DNA of 64,000 bases, taken from positions 50,787-114,786 of the forward strand of contig NZ_CAJNBL010000006.1 in assembly GCF_905221025.1 (NCBI RefSeq), in the 5' to 3' direction. Positions 31,087 to 42,111 of the stretch are shown in pieces (the first letter of the stretch is position 1; every line of letters begins with the position of its first letter). Below the pieces are notes generated by a model. It saw nothing but the letters and a program-made list of their open reading frames with translations. It had not been told where the DNA came from and searched no databases. Both the position numbers and the translations under genes were made by a program. The DNA comes from Candidatus Nitrotoga fabula (lineage in GTDB: Bacteria; Pseudomonadota; Gammaproteobacteria; Burkholderiales; Gallionellaceae).

Positions 31087-31131
31087 AGGGTAGTTCATGC
31101 CATCAGGTGCCTGGCCGTGCCAGACGCGGGA

Positions 31132-32697
31132 TCATTCCCACTCGATCGTGGCAGGCGGCTTGCCGGAAATATCGTACACCACGCGGTTGATGCCGCGCAC
31201 TTCATTAATAATGCGATTTGATACCCTGGCCAGCAGCGAATGCGGTAATTCCGCCCAGTGCGCGGTCATGAAATCCTGGGTTTGCACCGCGCGCAGTGCC
31301 ACCACCCATTCATAGGTGCGGCCGTCGCCCATCACGCCCACCGATTTCACCGGCAGGAATACCACGAATGCCTGGGAGGTTTTTTCATACCACCCGGAGG
31401 CGCGTAGCTCCTCGATGAAAATTGCATCCGCGCGGCGCAGCAGGTCGGCGTATTCCGGCCTGACCTCTCCGAGGATGCGCACCCCCAGCCCCGGCCCGGG
31501 GAAGGGGTGGCGATACACCATGTCGCGCGGCAATCCCAGTGCCACGCCAAGCTCGCGCACCTCGTCCTTGAACAGTTCGCGCAATGGTTCCAGCAGCTTC
31601 AGGTGCAGGGTATCGGGCAACCCGCCTACGTTGTGATGCGATTTGATGGTGTGGGCCTTTTTGGTTTTGGCGCCGGCAGACTCGATCACGTCGGGATAAA
31701 TCGTTCCCTGCGCCAGCCACTTTGCCTGGGGCAGCCTGGCGGCTTCGCGCTGGAATACTTCGACAAATTCTCGCCCGATGATTTTGCGTTTCTGTTCCGG
31801 ATCGGACACGCCTGCCAGGTGTTTCATGAATTCCGCGCCAGCATTGACATGGATCACTTTTACGCCCAGATTATTGGCAAAGGTCTCCATCACCTGGCTG
31901 GCTTCGTTTAGGCGCAGCAGGCCGTTATCGACGAACACGCAGGTGAGCTGCGCGCCGATGGCGCGTTGCAGCAGCGCGGCGGCCACGGAAGAATCCACCC
32001 CCCCGGAAAGGCCGAGGATGACTTCATCCTGCCCGACCTGGGCGCGGATTTTCTCAACTGCCTCGTCAATGTAATCCGGCATGTTCCAGTCCTGCCCGCA
32101 GCCGCAGATTTCATGCACGAAACGCCCAATGATCGCCTTGCCCTGTGGGGTATGGGTCACTTCCGGATGGAACTGCACGGCATAGAAGCGGCGTGCCTCG
32201 TCCGCCATACCGGCAATCGGCGTGGCTTCGCTGGAAGCGATCACCTTGAAACCCGGCGGCAGCAGGGTTACCTTGTCGCCATGGCTCATCCACACATCCA
32301 GCAGGCCGTGCCCTGCCTCATTGCTGCGATCCTGGATGTCCCGGAACAATTTTGAATGGCCGCGGGCGCGGATTTCCGCATAGCCGAACTCACGCACCAG
32401 GCCATTTTCTACCGCTCCACCCAGCTGCGCGGCCATGGTTTGCATGCCATAACAGATGCCCAGCACCGGCACGCCCAGCTCAAAAACTGCCTGCGGCGCA
32501 CGCGGCGTATCTCCCCCGGTAACGGAATTCGGGCCACCTGAAAGAATGATGCCAGCCGGCTTGAAATCACGGATGAATTCGTCGTTTACATCGCAGGGAT
32601 GAAGTTCGCAATACACCCTGGATTCACGCACGCATCGCGCGATCAGCTGGGTGTATTGCGAACCGAAATCGAGGATCAGGATTTTCTGGTGGGACAT
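31132..32697 (-). CDS. guaA: GMP synthase (glutamine-hydrolysing)
   Basis: A 521-residue enzyme converting XMP to GMP. The N-terminal class I amidotransferase domain starts [20 protein letters not shown] and has the catalytic Cys in [11 protein letters not shown] and the His/Glu pair in [11 protein letters not shown]. The PP-loop SGGVDSS and the C-terminal dimerisation domain follow, ending PPATIEWE. The 3' end is intact, as expected when an element inserts there and restores the gene. guaB lies upstream with a 208-bp gap. Confidence 0.97.
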   Translation of the reverse strand: MSHQKILILDFGSQYTQLIARCVRESRVYCELHPCDVNDEFIRDFKPAGIILSGGPNSVTGGDTPRAPQAVFELGVPVLGICYGMQTMAAQLGGAVENGLVREFGYAEIRARGHSKLFRDIQDRSNEAGHGLLDVWMSHGDKVTLLPPGFKVIASSEATPIAGMADEARRFYAVQFHPEVTHTPQGKAIIGRFVHEICGCGQDWNMPDYIDEAVEKIRAQVGQDEVILGLSGGVDSSVAAALLQRAIGAQLTCVFVDNGLLRLNEASQVMETFANNLGVKVIHVNAGAEFMKHLAGVSDPEQKRKIIGREFVEVFQREAARLPQAKWLAQGTIYPDVIESAGAKTKKAHTIKSHHNVGGLPDTLHLKLLEPLRELFKDEVRELGVALGLPRDMVYRHPFPGPGLGVRILGEVRPEYADLLRRADAIFIEELRASGWYEKTSQAFVVFLPVKSVGVMGDGRTYEWVVALRAVQTQDFMTAHWAELPHSLLARVSNRIINEVRGINRVVYDISGKPPATIEWE

Positions 32698-32905
32698 GTA
32701 AGGTTATCGTTGGTTAGTAATGATTCATAATCATTCGGGAAAACAGCCTTACGGATTCCCGGACTGGCCGTGCCATTGAAACCGGCTTGCCTGGCCCGGG
32801 CGCAGAGCACTTTCCCGAAAAATATCTGCCATCGGGCAGGCACGGGCTTTATGCCGGACCCTGTGGATGCGTTTATCTATCCTGCCGGCCAACCCGGGCA
32901 ACCCG

Positions 32906-34369
32906 CTAGTCGATATGGTAATTGGGCGCTTCCTTGGTGATCTGCACATCATGGACATGAGACTCGCGGATTCCGGCAGAGGTGATTTGCACGAATTCGG
33001 CCTTGGTATGCATGGTGGCAATGTCCGGGCAGCCCAGATAGCCCATGCTGGCGCGCAGGCCGCCCATCAGCTGGTGTATCACCGCGAGCACGCTTCCCTT
33101 GTAGGGCACGCGGCCTTCCACCCCTTCCGGCACCAGTTTGTCCTGGTTCGCGACGTTATCCTGAAAATAACGGTCGCTCGATCCCTGCTGCATCGCCCCC
33201 AGGCTGCCCATGCCGCGATAGGATTTATAGGAGCGGCCATGGAACAGCTCGACTTCACCCGGCGCTTCTTCCGTGCCGGCAAACAGGCCGCCCAGCATCA
33301 CGACGTGCGCGCCTGCCGCAATCGCCTTGGCGATATCACCGGAATAGCGCACGCCTCCATCCGCAACCAGCGGCACCTCCGACCCCTGCAGCGCCTCCGC
33401 CACATTCTGGATCGCCGTAATCTGCGGCACGCCTATCCCGGCAACCATGCGCGTGGTACAGATCGATCCGGGGCCAATCCCCACTTTTACGCCATCGGCC
33501 CCATGATCCATCAGCGCCCTGGCGGCAGCGGCGGTAGCGATGTTTCCGCCGATCACATCCACCTCTGGGAAATTTTTCTTTACCCAGCTGACCCGGTCCA
33601 GCACGCCCTGCGCATGGCCGTGGGCGGTATCCACCACGATCACATCGACACCGGCTGCCGTCAGCAGTGCGACCCTCTCGTCCGTACCCTCTCCTACGCC
33701 AACCGCTGCGCCTACGCGCAGGCGTCCCTGTGCATCCTTGCAGGCCAGGGGATGCTCGCTGGATTTTAAAATATCCTTTACCGTAAACAGGCCGCAGAGC
33801 TCAAATGCGTCGTTCACGACCAGTACCCGCTCAATCCGGTGCTTGTGCATCAGCGCGCGCGCCTCTTCCCGGCTGGCGTTTTCCCGGACCGTAATCAGGC
33901 GTTCACGGGCGGTCATAATATTCTGGATGGGTTGATCCAGATTACTCTCAAAGCGCAGGTCACGGTTGGTCACGATACCGACCACCTGCTTGCCCTGCAC
34001 CACCGGCAGCCCGGATATATTATGCTGGCGGATCAGGTTCAGCACATCGCGAACGGTCATCCCGGAGGAAACAGTAACCGGGTCCTTGACCATCCCGCTC
34101 TCAAAACGCTTGACCTTGGATATCATCGCAGCCTGCGCCTTGGCAGGCATGTTTTTGTGCACGATACCGATTCCGCCTTCCTGCGCCAGCGCAATCGCCA
34201 GGCGCGCCTCGGTAACGGTATCCATGGCAGCCGATAACAGGGGGATATTCAGCGTGATATTGCGGGTAAGCTGCGTACGCAGGCTGACATCGCGCGGCAT
34301 CACATTGGAAAGTGCCGGAACCAGCAAGACATCGTCAAACGTCAGTCCCTTTTGGATGATACGCATCAT
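32906..34369 (-). CDS. guaB: IMP dehydrogenase
   Basis: A 487-residue enzyme oxidising IMP to XMP, the committed step to guanine nucleotides. It begins [19 protein letters not shown], has two CBS domains at about 95-205, the catalytic Cys in [20 protein letters not shown], and the flap region near RYFQDN. GAGG precedes the first ATG (34369); the second ATG at 34366 is equally possible. It is followed by guaA in the same direction, so guanine nucleotide synthesis is encoded together. Confidence 0.97.
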   Translation of the reverse strand: MMRIIQKGLTFDDVLLVPALSNVMPRDVSLRTQLTRNITLNIPLLSAAMDTVTEARLAIALAQEGGIGIVHKNMPAKAQAAMISKVKRFESGMVKDPVTVSSGMTVRDVLNLIRQHNISGLPVVQGKQVVGIVTNRDLRFESNLDQPIQNIMTARERLITVRENASREEARALMHKHRIERVLVVNDAFELCGLFTVKDILKSSEHPLACKDAQGRLRVGAAVGVGEGTDERVALLTAAGVDVIVVDTAHGHAQGVLDRVSWVKKNFPEVDVIGGNIATAAAARALMDHGADGVKVGIGPGSICTTRMVAGIGVPQITAIQNVAEALQGSEVPLVADGGVRYSGDIAKAIAAGAHVVMLGGLFAGTEEAPGEVELFHGRSYKSYRGMGSLGAMQQGSSDRYFQDNVANQDKLVPEGVEGRVPYKGSVLAVIHQLMGGLRASMGYLGCPDIATMHTKAEFVQITSAGIRESHVHDVQITKEAPNYHID

Positions 34370-34747
34370 AGATCAACCTCAAACAGTTACCAGTAAACCT
34401 GTATTTTATAGTTTTTTGCCTGTAGAAGCTGCAATTTATATCAGGGAAATCCTGCGCGAGGTGTGATCATGCCCAGTCAAATACTGTATAGCCGGCGGAT
34501 ACCGGTAAACAGACGATCACTGCCGGTTCACCTTACCCTGAAGGGCCAGCTTTGGCCATGGCACCGGGAAACAGCTCCTGCCAGCACAAGGTGTACAACA
34601 GGCGGGGGCGCTGCTCGTCGCAGCGCCCCATGAATAATCCGGATGAAACCAGGAGCTGCCACGCTCCAGCTTCGCCGGAACTGCGGCTTGCCGGCTGCCC
34701 GATGTTTTACCCGGGCACGCCGGGTCTCCCCCGCCCTGAACCCACCC
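34370..34747. other. Intergenic region with a strong inverted repeat
   Basis: About 380 bases upstream of guaB and downstream of a DUF1566 gene, holding the guaB promoter. No gene is supported. A perfect 10-bp stem GGGGCGCTGC / GCAGCGCCCC with loop TCGTC lies at 34604-34628. It has no T-run on either side, so it is not a classical terminator; it may be a protein site, a rho-assisted stop, or an RNA hairpin. Confidence 0.55.
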
Positions 34748-35209
34748 TTAACTGGAGCGTACCAGCCTCACGTGATTCGGAATGGCGCTATATTCGCTGA
34801 ATACCTTGCCGATATAAAAGCTGACATACCAGATCAGGGCTCCATCCGGGGAGGAGGTAAAGAACGGCGCTCCCGGTGTTCCCGGGAAAATATCTGTATC
34901 GATCGACGGATCTCTTCGAGTCGGGTCCACAATCGACTGCAATTCATCCACCTTGGGCAGCCTCCACGGTTTTCCGGTGGACCGTGCCACCTTGGCCGCC
35001 TGCTGCAGGGCTTCCTCCAGGTTGTACAGGCCCGGAACCCCGATGCAGCCATGGATGCTTGCGGTCATTCCTTCCGGGCAACGCCGCCAGATCAGGCCCG
35101 TGGTATTGTCCGTTACTTCCGCGCCATCTTCAGAAATGATAAATCGTGCTGTTGGTTGTTCAGCTGAAGTGCCTTCCTGAGGCTGGGAGTTATCATTTTC
35201 GTTCTGCAT
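34748..35209 (-). CDS. DUF1566 domain protein, copy 1
   Basis: A 153-residue protein from ATG 35209, behind GAAGAG; the frame extends upstream but that part is not conserved. The DUF1566 pattern is clear: DNTTGLIWRRCPEGM, then KPWRLPKVDELQSIVD, DTDIFPGTP, WYVSFYIGKV and a final HVRLVRSS. The family is usually found on cell-surface or secreted proteins and may form a lectin-like fold, but here no signal peptide is seen. It is a paralogue of the next gene upstream at 35509-35982. Function unknown. Confidence 0.85.
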   Translation of the reverse strand: MQNENDNSQPQEGTSAEQPTARFIISEDGAEVTDNTTGLIWRRCPEGMTASIHGCIGVPGLYNLEEALQQAAKVARSTGKPWRLPKVDELQSIVDPTRRDPSIDTDIFPGTPGAPFFTSSPDGALIWYVSFYIGKVFSEYSAIPNHVRLVRSS

Positions 35210-35508
35210 ATCTGCTCTTCTTTCCTGTCGATTAATTGCCACCTTCTGGTGGATTGTCACAATCCCTGCCCATGCCACCGGACACGGAATTCGCTGCTGT
35301 TTTCCGGAACATCCCGCGCCGCGCAAAACAAAATTCAATAATGCGGCGCATTCATTTTTGCGGAAAATTTTTATTTGTAAGGCAAATACCTGATCTTGTC
35401 AATCTACTATTCTACCCCAGAGCCAGTTGACTCAGCAGTTTAACCGCTACCGCCCCGGGCAAGCCTGCAGTACCCATGCCAGCCCCCCGCTGAGACAGGG
35501 TATGTGCA

Positions 35509-35982
35509 TCACTGGACAGAACGAACAAGGCGCACTTGCAGCTTGCCTCCCAGAACATAGGTATTCATGAAGCCGCCAAAAAACATGACATACCACGCCT
35601 TGGATGGATTGTTCTCCACCGGCGTGGCCGACCAGAACGGAGTGGCCGGGGTACCCGGGAAAGCATTTTTATCTATCGCCGGGTTGCCGAAGCTGGCATC
35701 CACTATCCCCGCCAGCTCCTTTACCGTGGGCAGACGCCATGCCTTGCCGCTGGCCAGTGCGGCCTCCTCTGCCAGGGCCAGCGACTGTTCCCAGGTATAG
35801 GCAGCGGCAACCCCGCTGCATTCACTGGCACAGGCTGTCATTCCTTCCGGGCAGCGCCGCCAGATCAGCCCGGTTTTACTGTCCGTAACTTCGCTTCCAT
35901 CTGCCGAAATCACATATCTGGACTGCGCCGGTTCCCTGATCTCGCCAGAATCGGCCGGTTTATCTGTAGCGCCGGTTTCCAT
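35509..35982 (-). CDS. DUF1566 domain protein, copy 2
   Basis: A 157-residue protein from ATG 35982 behind AGGAG. It carries the same motifs as copy 1 in the same order: DSKTGLIWRRCPEGM, KAWRLPTVKELAGIVD, DKNAFPGTP, AWYVMFFGGF and QVRLVRSV. Four Cys residues cluster near 48-60 (CPEGMTACASECSG), of which copy 1 keeps two. The N-terminal 20 residues are polar, without a signal peptide. The 299-base gap to copy 1 holds no gene that I can support. The pair looks like a tandem duplication. Confidence 0.85.
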   Translation of the reverse strand: METGATDKPADSGEIREPAQSRYVISADGSEVTDSKTGLIWRRCPEGMTACASECSGVAAAYTWEQSLALAEEAALASGKAWRLPTVKELAGIVDASFGNPAIDKNAFPGTPATPFWSATPVENNPSKAWYVMFFGGFMNTYVLGGKLQVRLVRSVQ

Positions 35983-36237
35983 CTTGATGCTCTCCTTTAA
36001 AATCCATTTTTCTGCAACTCTTTAACTTATAACGACGAAATCCACTGCCATCCGGATAACCCATGGATACTGATCCACGCGGCCCATGCATCAAATCCGG
36101 ACATAAAGTGCCACAATCTTTACTATAATGTGCCAGAAAACAGTCAAACTAAACCATTCTGGCTATTCGTGCCATAAAGACGGATCATGGCAGAATCCTC
36201 AACAGGCACGATGCAAAAGCAAGGCACCGGAAAACTT

Positions 36238-36621
36238 ATGCAAATCACTCATCTACTCCATGCCACCCTGCTGGTGGCAGACCTGGACCGGGCACGCAAC
36301 TTCTACGAGAACCTGCTGGGTCTGGTTTCGGATAGCCAGCGACCGGAGATAAGCTTTGCCGGCGTATGGTACGCCATTAACCCAAACCAGCAAATCCACC
36401 TGATGCAGCTCCCCAATCCTGCAACCGGCCTGCGACGACCGGAGCATGGCGGACGCGACCAGCACATTGCACTGGCGATAACCAGTCTGGATGAACTGGC
36501 GCAGAAACTGGATGCCGCCGCAATACGTTACACGATCAGCCAATCCGGCCGTCGCGCCCTGTTCTGCCGCGACCCGGATGACAATGCCCTTGAATTCATC
36601 GAGCTTCCGCCCATCCCTTGA
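36238..36621 (+). CDS. VOC (glyoxalase/dioxygenase superfamily) protein
   Basis: A 127-residue single-module VOC protein from ATG 36238 (MQITHLLHATLLVADLDRAR); an in-frame ATG at 36187 would add 17 polar residues. FYENLLGLVSD, DQHIALAITSLDELAQKLD and CRDPDDNALEFIEL are the expected elements. Possible metal ligands are His8, His89 (DQHIA) and Glu in NALEFIEL. Substrate unknown. It stands alone before htpG. Confidence 0.88.
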   Translation: MQITHLLHATLLVADLDRARNFYENLLGLVSDSQRPEISFAGVWYAINPNQQIHLMQLPNPATGLRRPEHGGRDQHIALAITSLDELAQKLDAAAIRYTISQSGRRALFCRDPDDNALEFIELPPIP

Positions 36622-36852
36622 CGCCACGCACCCCTTTCCTCCATCCACCATTCAAAATCTGGCTGATTGCATGAGCTGACGCAGCCGATCAATGCTGCTG
36701 TGGCCGATTCTCTTCCTGACCGCCTACCTGCATGGGGAAATGGTACGAAAAATTTTACTTTTGGCAGTCAGGCAAACACCATTGCCCCTCTTGAAAAATT
36801 CCGGGCCGCCCCAATTTAGAAAAAATCCTGTCAATAAATAACGGAGAGAGCA

Positions 36853-38763
36853 ATGACCGAAAATGCAACCAGCAATCGCGAAACCCTTGGCTTCCAGACC
36901 GAGGTGAAGCAACTACTGCAATTGATGATTCATTCGCTGTATTCGAATCGTGAAATTTTCCTGCGCGAACTGATATCCAACGCCTCCGATGCCTGCGACA
37001 AGCTACGCTTCGAAGCACTGCACAATTCCTCCCTGTTCGAAAATGATTCCGAACTGGCCATCCATATCGGCTATGACAAAGAAGCCAGAACGCTGACCAT
37101 CCGCGATAACGGCATTGGCATGAGCCGCGATGACGTGATCAACAACCTGGGTACGATTGCCAAATCCGGCACGCGTGAATTCTTTAACCAGCTGACCGGT
37201 GACCAGCAGAAGGATGCCAATCTGATCGGCCAGTTTGGCGTAGGTTTTTATTCGGCTTTTATTGTCGCCGACAAGGTCAGCGTGCTGACCCGGCGCGCTG
37301 GAGAGCAATCCGACCAAGGTGTGCTGTGGGAATCGGATGGGGGGGGTGAATTCGTCATAGAAATGGTGGATCAGCCTGTCAGAGGCACGACCATTACCCT
37401 GCATCTGAGAGAAGGACAGGAAGACCTGCTGGATGGCGACAGACTGCGTGGCATTATCCGCAAGTACTCAGACCATATCGTTCAGCCCATCCTGATGAAA
37501 AAAGAGGAATGGAAGGACAATGAACTGCAGGTGCTGGAGGAAGAAGAAACCGTCAACCAGGCTTTTGCCCTGTGGGCCCGTCCTAAATCCGAGATCACCG
37601 AAGAGGAGTACAAGGGATTTTACAAGCATGTGGGCCACGATTTTGAAGACCCGCTGGCATGGACCCATTCCCGCGTAGAAGGCCGCCAGGAATATACCCA
37701 GTTGCTGTATATACCGGCCCGCGCACCGTTTGATCTGTGGGAACGCAACTCGACCCACGGTATCAAGCTGTATGTGCGCCGCGTCTTTATCATGGACGAT
37801 GCCACCCAGTTGATGCCTTATTACTTGCGCTTTGTGCGCGGAGTCGTGGATAGCAATGATCTGCCTCTCAACGTTTCCAGAGAAATTCTGCAGGAATCGA
37901 AAGACATTGAGGCCATCCGTTCCGGCTGCACGAAAAAAGTGCTTGCCCTGCTGGAAGACATGGCCTCCAAAGAACCGGAAAAATATACCAAATTCTGGGA
38001 AACATTCGGCCTCGTGCTGAAGGAAGGGGTAGGCGAAGACTTCAGCAATAAGGAAAAAATCGCCGGATTGATGCGCATGGCTTCCACCTATACCAATTCT
38101 CCGGAGCAGAATGTATCGCTGGCAGACTATATCGGTCGCATGAAGGAAGGACAGGACAAGATCTATTACATCACCGCGGACTCGTTTAATGCCGCAAAAA
38201 ACAGCCCGCATCTGGAAGTATTCCGCAAAAAGGACATAGAAGTCCTGCTGCTGTCTGACAGGGTGGATGAATGGGTGGTAAGCAACCTGTTCAAGTTCGA
38301 TGGCAAGCCGCTGGTTTCCGTCGCCAAAGGCGGGCTTGATCTTGGAAAACTCGAAAACGAGGAAGAAAAGAAAGAGCAGGAAAAAGAAGCCGATGCGCTC
38401 AAGGAGCTGACGGACAGGATACAGTCCAGTCTGGGCGAACGCGTCAAGGAAGTACGGGTAACGCACCGGCTGACCGACTCACCTGCCTGCCTGGTGGTGG
38501 ACGCTCACGACATCAACGCCAACCTGGCACGTATGCTGAAAGCATCCGGGCAAAAGGCGCCGGTATCGCAACCGATTCTCGAAATCAACTCCAAGCATCC
38601 GATTGTGCTGCGCCTGAAGTCCGAGGAGAATAAATTTGACGACTGGGTTTCTGTACTGTTTGACCAGGCCTTGCTGGCCGAAGGGGGGCAGCTTGACGAC
38701 CCGGCCAGCTTCGTAAAGCGCATCAATCAGCTGATGCTGGAAATGAGCAGCGACGAAGCCTGA
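36853..38763 (+). CDS. htpG: Chaperone protein HtpG (Hsp90)
   Basis: A 636-residue Hsp90-family ATPase chaperone. A strong GGAGAGAG precedes the ATG. The GHKL N-terminus has [20 protein letters not shown], the [21 protein letters not shown] motif split over residues 85-105, and [11 protein letters not shown]. The middle domain has [17 protein letters not shown], and the Lys/Glu-rich segment [17 protein letters not shown] precedes the C-terminal dimerisation domain. A hairpin follows the stop. Confidence 0.97.
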   Translation: MTENATSNRETLGFQTEVKQLLQLMIHSLYSNREIFLRELISNASDACDKLRFEALHNSSLFENDSELAIHIGYDKEARTLTIRDNGIGMSRDDVINNLGTIAKSGTREFFNQLTGDQQKDANLIGQFGVGFYSAFIVADKVSVLTRRAGEQSDQGVLWESDGGGEFVIEMVDQPVRGTTITLHLREGQEDLLDGDRLRGIIRKYSDHIVQPILMKKEEWKDNELQVLEEEETVNQAFALWARPKSEITEEEYKGFYKHVGHDFEDPLAWTHSRVEGRQEYTQLLYIPARAPFDLWERNSTHGIKLYVRRVFIMDDATQLMPYYLRFVRGVVDSNDLPLNVSREILQESKDIEAIRSGCTKKVLALLEDMASKEPEKYTKFWETFGLVLKEGVGEDFSNKEKIAGLMRMASTYTNSPEQNVSLADYIGRMKEGQDKIYYITADSFNAAKNSPHLEVFRKKDIEVLLLSDRVDEWVVSNLFKFDGKPLVSVAKGGLDLGKLENEEEKKEQEKEADALKELTDRIQSSLGERVKEVRVTHRLTDSPACLVVDAHDINANLARMLKASGQKAPVSQPILEINSKHPIVLRLKSEENKFDDWVSVLFDQALLAEGGQLDDPASFVKRINQLMLEMSSDEA

Positions 38764-38779
38764 GCTTACCCCTGTCAGG

Positions 38780-38810
38780 CACCCACACCACGTTGAACCT
38801 GGTGTGGGTG
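38780..38810. terminator. Hairpin after htpG
   Basis: A perfect 11-bp stem CACCCACACCA / TGGTGTGGGTG with a nine-base loop, 17 bases past the htpG stop. There is no T-run after it, so it may end transcription only with help, or protect the 3' end of the message. Confidence 0.6.
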
Positions 38811-39252
38811 CATTCCGGTGGGTACCACTCTGGCCACCCGGGCAAGCCGGTACCCTTGCAGAGCAAATTTTCATCATGCATCCTGCCGGGGTACCGCTTC
38901 CGCCTTAACCGGATTTTTTCTGCTGGGCAAGCAAAGAATTCGCCAAAGCAGATGCAAATATTCTATCGGATCCTGTTATTCCTGCCGTCTGCCAAGCATG
39001 AATCCCGGCAACTCTGCCGGATACAGGAAAAAATTTCCTTGTCACCGGATGTCCGCGAACAAACACCTGACCTTGCCATCCACGATCTCATCCGCCTATC
39101 CAGCAAGAGCAACACACCCAAAGCGATTTGCCCGCTTCGAATTCCCTCCCCTGCGGGACCGTTTTTCCGGCACATCACAACCCGCCGTCATTTGAATGAC
39201 CCGTCGCACCTGAATGAATATAATGGGCAAGTCCACTACAGGGAACCTGCAA
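38811..39252. other. Intergenic region between htpG and the HIT gene
   Basis: About 440 bases. A frame is open across it but its translation (rich in Ser, Pro, Arg and His) has no domain or ribosome binding site. I see nothing else supportable. AGGGAA at about 39240 serves the HIT gene. Confidence 0.5.
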
Positions 39253-39708
39253 ATGAATTGTGAACTCTGCACGCCAGAAAATGAATTGCTGTTGTGGGAA
39301 AATGGGCTTTGCCGCGTAATTCTGGTGGAAGATGCCCATTACCCTGGATTCTGCCGTGTGATATGGAACCAGCATGTCAAAGAAATGACCGATCTGACTG
39401 AGGATGAAAGACAGGATTTCATGCAGGTGGTATTTGCCGTGGAAAGTGTGGTGCGCGAAGTCATGCATCCCGATAAAATCAACCTTGCCAGTCTTGGAAA
39501 TATGACTCCTCACCTGCACTGGCATGTCATCCCGCGCTATATTTCCGACATGCACTATCCCAATCCTGTCTGGAGCAGCCCGCAACGTGCAGGCATGCCT
39601 GCGGCTCCGCCTGACTGGCGCGTCAATCTTGCCAGGCAGCTAGGTCAAATTCAACCACACCGGAAGGCGCTCTCTTGCCATGAAAATAGTGGCAGCGGGC
39701 AGGAATAA
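39253..39708 (+). CDS. HIT-family hydrolase
   Basis: A 151-residue histidine triad protein from ATG 39253 behind AGGGAA. It opens MNCELC with a Cys pair, and the triad is PHLHWHVIPR with H87, H89 and H91. This arrangement matches the HIT branch of diadenosine polyphosphate or nucleotide hydrolases. The tail beyond residue 130 is polar and not conserved. It is convergent with the FGGY kinase gene. Confidence 0.9.
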   Translation: MNCELCTPENELLLWENGLCRVILVEDAHYPGFCRVIWNQHVKEMTDLTEDERQDFMQVVFAVESVVREVMHPDKINLASLGNMTPHLHWHVIPRYISDMHYPNPVWSSPQRAGMPAAPPDWRVNLARQLGQIQPHRKALSCHENSGSGQE

Positions 39709-39812
39709 ATACACCGGCAGCATGGGGACTGAAAACAAATGGGAGAACCATTGGTTCTGCGTGAAATGGAAGTGAACCACGATAAAACCCGTTACCCGCA
39801 GTTTCCAGTCTG

Positions 39813-41075
39813 TTAACGTTGTGTGGTCAATTCCCCGTGTCTCGCCAGCATGGCTGCGCCGAATGCGGCTTCCGTATGCTGTGCGACTACAACTGGCACC
39901 CCCAGCAGGCGTTCACGCATTTTTCTCCATACCGGATTTTTGGCTCCGCCTCCACTCGTGGAAACAGAATTCAGAGGGGTGGCTCCCAGTTCAACCAGCC
40001 TGGCATAACCAGCTGCTTCAATTCGGCTCAGGCCTTGCAACATTCCATGCAGAAAAAGGACGTCATTTTCGGGTCGAGGGGATAGCCGGGGCTGCAGGGT
40101 GGGATCATTTTCCGGAAAGCGCTCGCCAGGGCGGGGCAACGGGTAGTAATCCAGCGGGCTATCCTTGGCTGGATTGATGCACTGGCTGAGCTGTTCAAGC
40201 TGCTGGTCGTTGAAATACTGGCGCAGCACCCCGCTGCCCGCATTGGATGCGCCTCCGGCAAGCCACAGGTTCCCGAAACGATGACTATAAACGCCATATT
40301 GCCCTGCTTCCACCCTGGTTTTCGACAACAGTTTTAGCACCAGTGTGGTGCCCAGAGAGGTAACCGCTGCACCGGGCTCCCGGACTCCTGCAGCAATAAA
40401 AGCGGCAATACTGTCCGTAGTCCCGGCACGCACCCTGCATTCCGGGTTAATGCCGAAGCGCTCTGCCACCGGAGAGCTGATGCAGGCAATGCTGGTTCCC
40501 GGTGAGACCACCTGGGGCAGGATGTCAGCATACGGCAAACTGGTGACCCATTCCGGCCAGCACAGGTTCTCGGCATCATAGCCGCTCTTCAGGGCATTAT
40601 GATAATCGCTGATACCACCCAGACCGGTTAACAATGCAGCAAGCCAGTCTGCCTGATGCAGAAAGTAAGAGGTCTTGGAAAGATCGGTGTGCCGGGTAAA
40701 CCACAGAAACTTGGCCAGCCCGGAACTGGCATTGCAAACGGTGTGTTCCGGTGGAGCGAACTGCCTCAGGGATTCCAACTCTTCGTGTGCGCGATGATCA
40801 AAATAGAGCAGAGCTGGCGCGGTCGGCTCCAGCTCTGCATCGCACAATAAAACCGTGGCAGAAGTCGCGGCAATCGCAATGCTGTCCAGGCCGGCCGCCA
40901 TTGGCGGGGGCAGGCGCCTGAGCAGTGCGTGCAGCGATTCGCGCCAGTTCAGATGGATTTGCAAGGTCGCATCCGGGTAACGGATATAATCTTCGAACAC
41001 AACCATCTCAACCTTGTTCACAATACAGACGCGTGCGCCTGAAGTGCCAAAATCGAAACCAAGGTAATATTTCAT
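39813..41075 (-). CDS. FGGY-family carbohydrate kinase
   Basis: A 420-residue sugar kinase. GFDFGTSGARVCIV is the phosphate 1 loop; AGTTDSIAAFIAAG and SLGTTLVLKLLS are internal FGGY motifs; STSGGGAKNPVWRKMRERLL is the adenosine motif with the GGGAKN signature. The protein is shorter than xylulose or glycerol kinases (about 490-500) and resembles the short D-ribulokinase/xylulokinase-like enzymes of cyanobacteria and plants, but the substrate cannot be fixed from sequence. It follows ppa in the same direction with a 150-bp gap. Confidence 0.88.
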   Translation of the reverse strand: MKYYLGFDFGTSGARVCIVNKVEMVVFEDYIRYPDATLQIHLNWRESLHALLRRLPPPMAAGLDSIAIAATSATVLLCDAELEPTAPALLYFDHRAHEELESLRQFAPPEHTVCNASSGLAKFLWFTRHTDLSKTSYFLHQADWLAALLTGLGGISDYHNALKSGYDAENLCWPEWVTSLPYADILPQVVSPGTSIACISSPVAERFGINPECRVRAGTTDSIAAFIAAGVREPGAAVTSLGTTLVLKLLSKTRVEAGQYGVYSHRFGNLWLAGGASNAGSGVLRQYFNDQQLEQLSQCINPAKDSPLDYYPLPRPGERFPENDPTLQPRLSPRPENDVLFLHGMLQGLSRIEAAGYARLVELGATPLNSVSTSGGGAKNPVWRKMRERLLGVPVVVAQHTEAAFGAAMLARHGELTTQR

Positions 41076-41225
41076 CCGGGAAACAGGCAGAAAAAATCAG
41101 AATTCATGTCATACTGGCTGACATGCCAGACCCGTTGAGCCAACTCTTGCAGGACTGATACGCACCACCCTTCCACTTGAACTCCTCCAATTCCCCTGGA
41201 TGATTGATTAGTCTGGACAAAATCC

Positions 41226-41774
41226 TTAGAACACAGGTTTCTTCTCGGCTGCCTGGTAACGCGTAACTCCCCCCAGAATTTCTTTACTCGCTTCTTCTAT
41301 GCCTACCCACCCGTTGATCCTGACCCATTTTCCGATCTCCAGGTCTTTATAGTGCTCAAAGAAATGCGAAATTTGCGAAATCGTCAGTTCCGGGAGATCC
41401 GTATAAGATTTAATATTGCGGTACAAACCGCAAAGCTTTTCAACAGGAACCGCCAGGATCTTGGCATCCTCGCCCGATTCATCCGCCATCTTCAGCATGC
41501 CCAATGGCCTGCAACGAACCACCGCACCGGTAATGATGGGCACCGGGGACAGAACCAGCACATCCACAGGGTCGCCATCATCCGAAAGCGTATTCGGGAT
41601 ATAGCCGTAATTGCACGGATAATACATGGCCGTAGACATGAAACGATCCACAAACATCGCGCCGGTATCCTTGTCCAGTTCATATTTTACCGGGGCAGCA
41701 CTCATCGGAATCTCGATAATGACATTAAAATCATTGGGCAGGTCGCGACCAGAACATACTCGATCTAGGTTCAT
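41226..41774 (-). CDS. ppa: Inorganic pyrophosphatase
   Basis: A 182-residue soluble family I pyrophosphatase hydrolysing PPi to phosphate and driving biosynthetic reactions. It has [38 protein letters not shown], the metal-binding [10 protein letters not shown] with D66, D68 and D71, and D98/D103 in [11 protein letters not shown]. Length and motifs are normal for the family. The upstream gap (41775-42111) should contain its promoter. Confidence 0.96.
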   Translation of the reverse strand: MNLDRVCSGRDLPNDFNVIIEIPMSAAPVKYELDKDTGAMFVDRFMSTAMYYPCNYGYIPNTLSDDGDPVDVLVLSPVPIITGAVVRCRPLGMLKMADESGEDAKILAVPVEKLCGLYRNIKSYTDLPELTISQISHFFEHYKDLEIGKWVRINGWVGIEEASKEILGGVTRYQAAEKKPVF

Positions 41775-42111
41775 TTATTTATTCCTGGCTAAAAATTTGC
41801 ATTATACCCGCGAGCAACCCAATCCAATCAATTTTACCTGGGGGGTCTCATTTCTGGTCCGGATTTTCAGACATGTTGCTGCAATAACTTCACAGACACC
41901 AACGTTCCTCCGCCACAATCCAACTGTCAAGGGCCTGCAATCACAGGTCGGTAAAATAGCCACGGTGATGAAATCAACTATATAATGACCTACTGTACAA
42001 CTGTCTGCAGAAGTGCTGATGGGTGGCGGGCGGGTTTTGCGTACCGTGCGGACTGGAATTTCACCAACCCAGCCTACCCAGCATTACTGCCCAACATGGG
42101 TCAATTTTAAG
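41775..42111. other. Divergent intergenic region, ppa and RuvC-like gene
   Basis: 337 bases between divergent genes. It must hold the ppa promoter. A frame from 42013 is continuous with the RuvC-like gene, but its translation lacks similarity and the family starts at 42112. I see nothing else. Confidence 0.45.

Noticed and set aside
38793..39263. 156-codon frame between htpG and the HIT gene
   Set aside because: Begins in the htpG hairpin, low-complexity translation, no ribosome binding site, and runs into the HIT gene in another frame.
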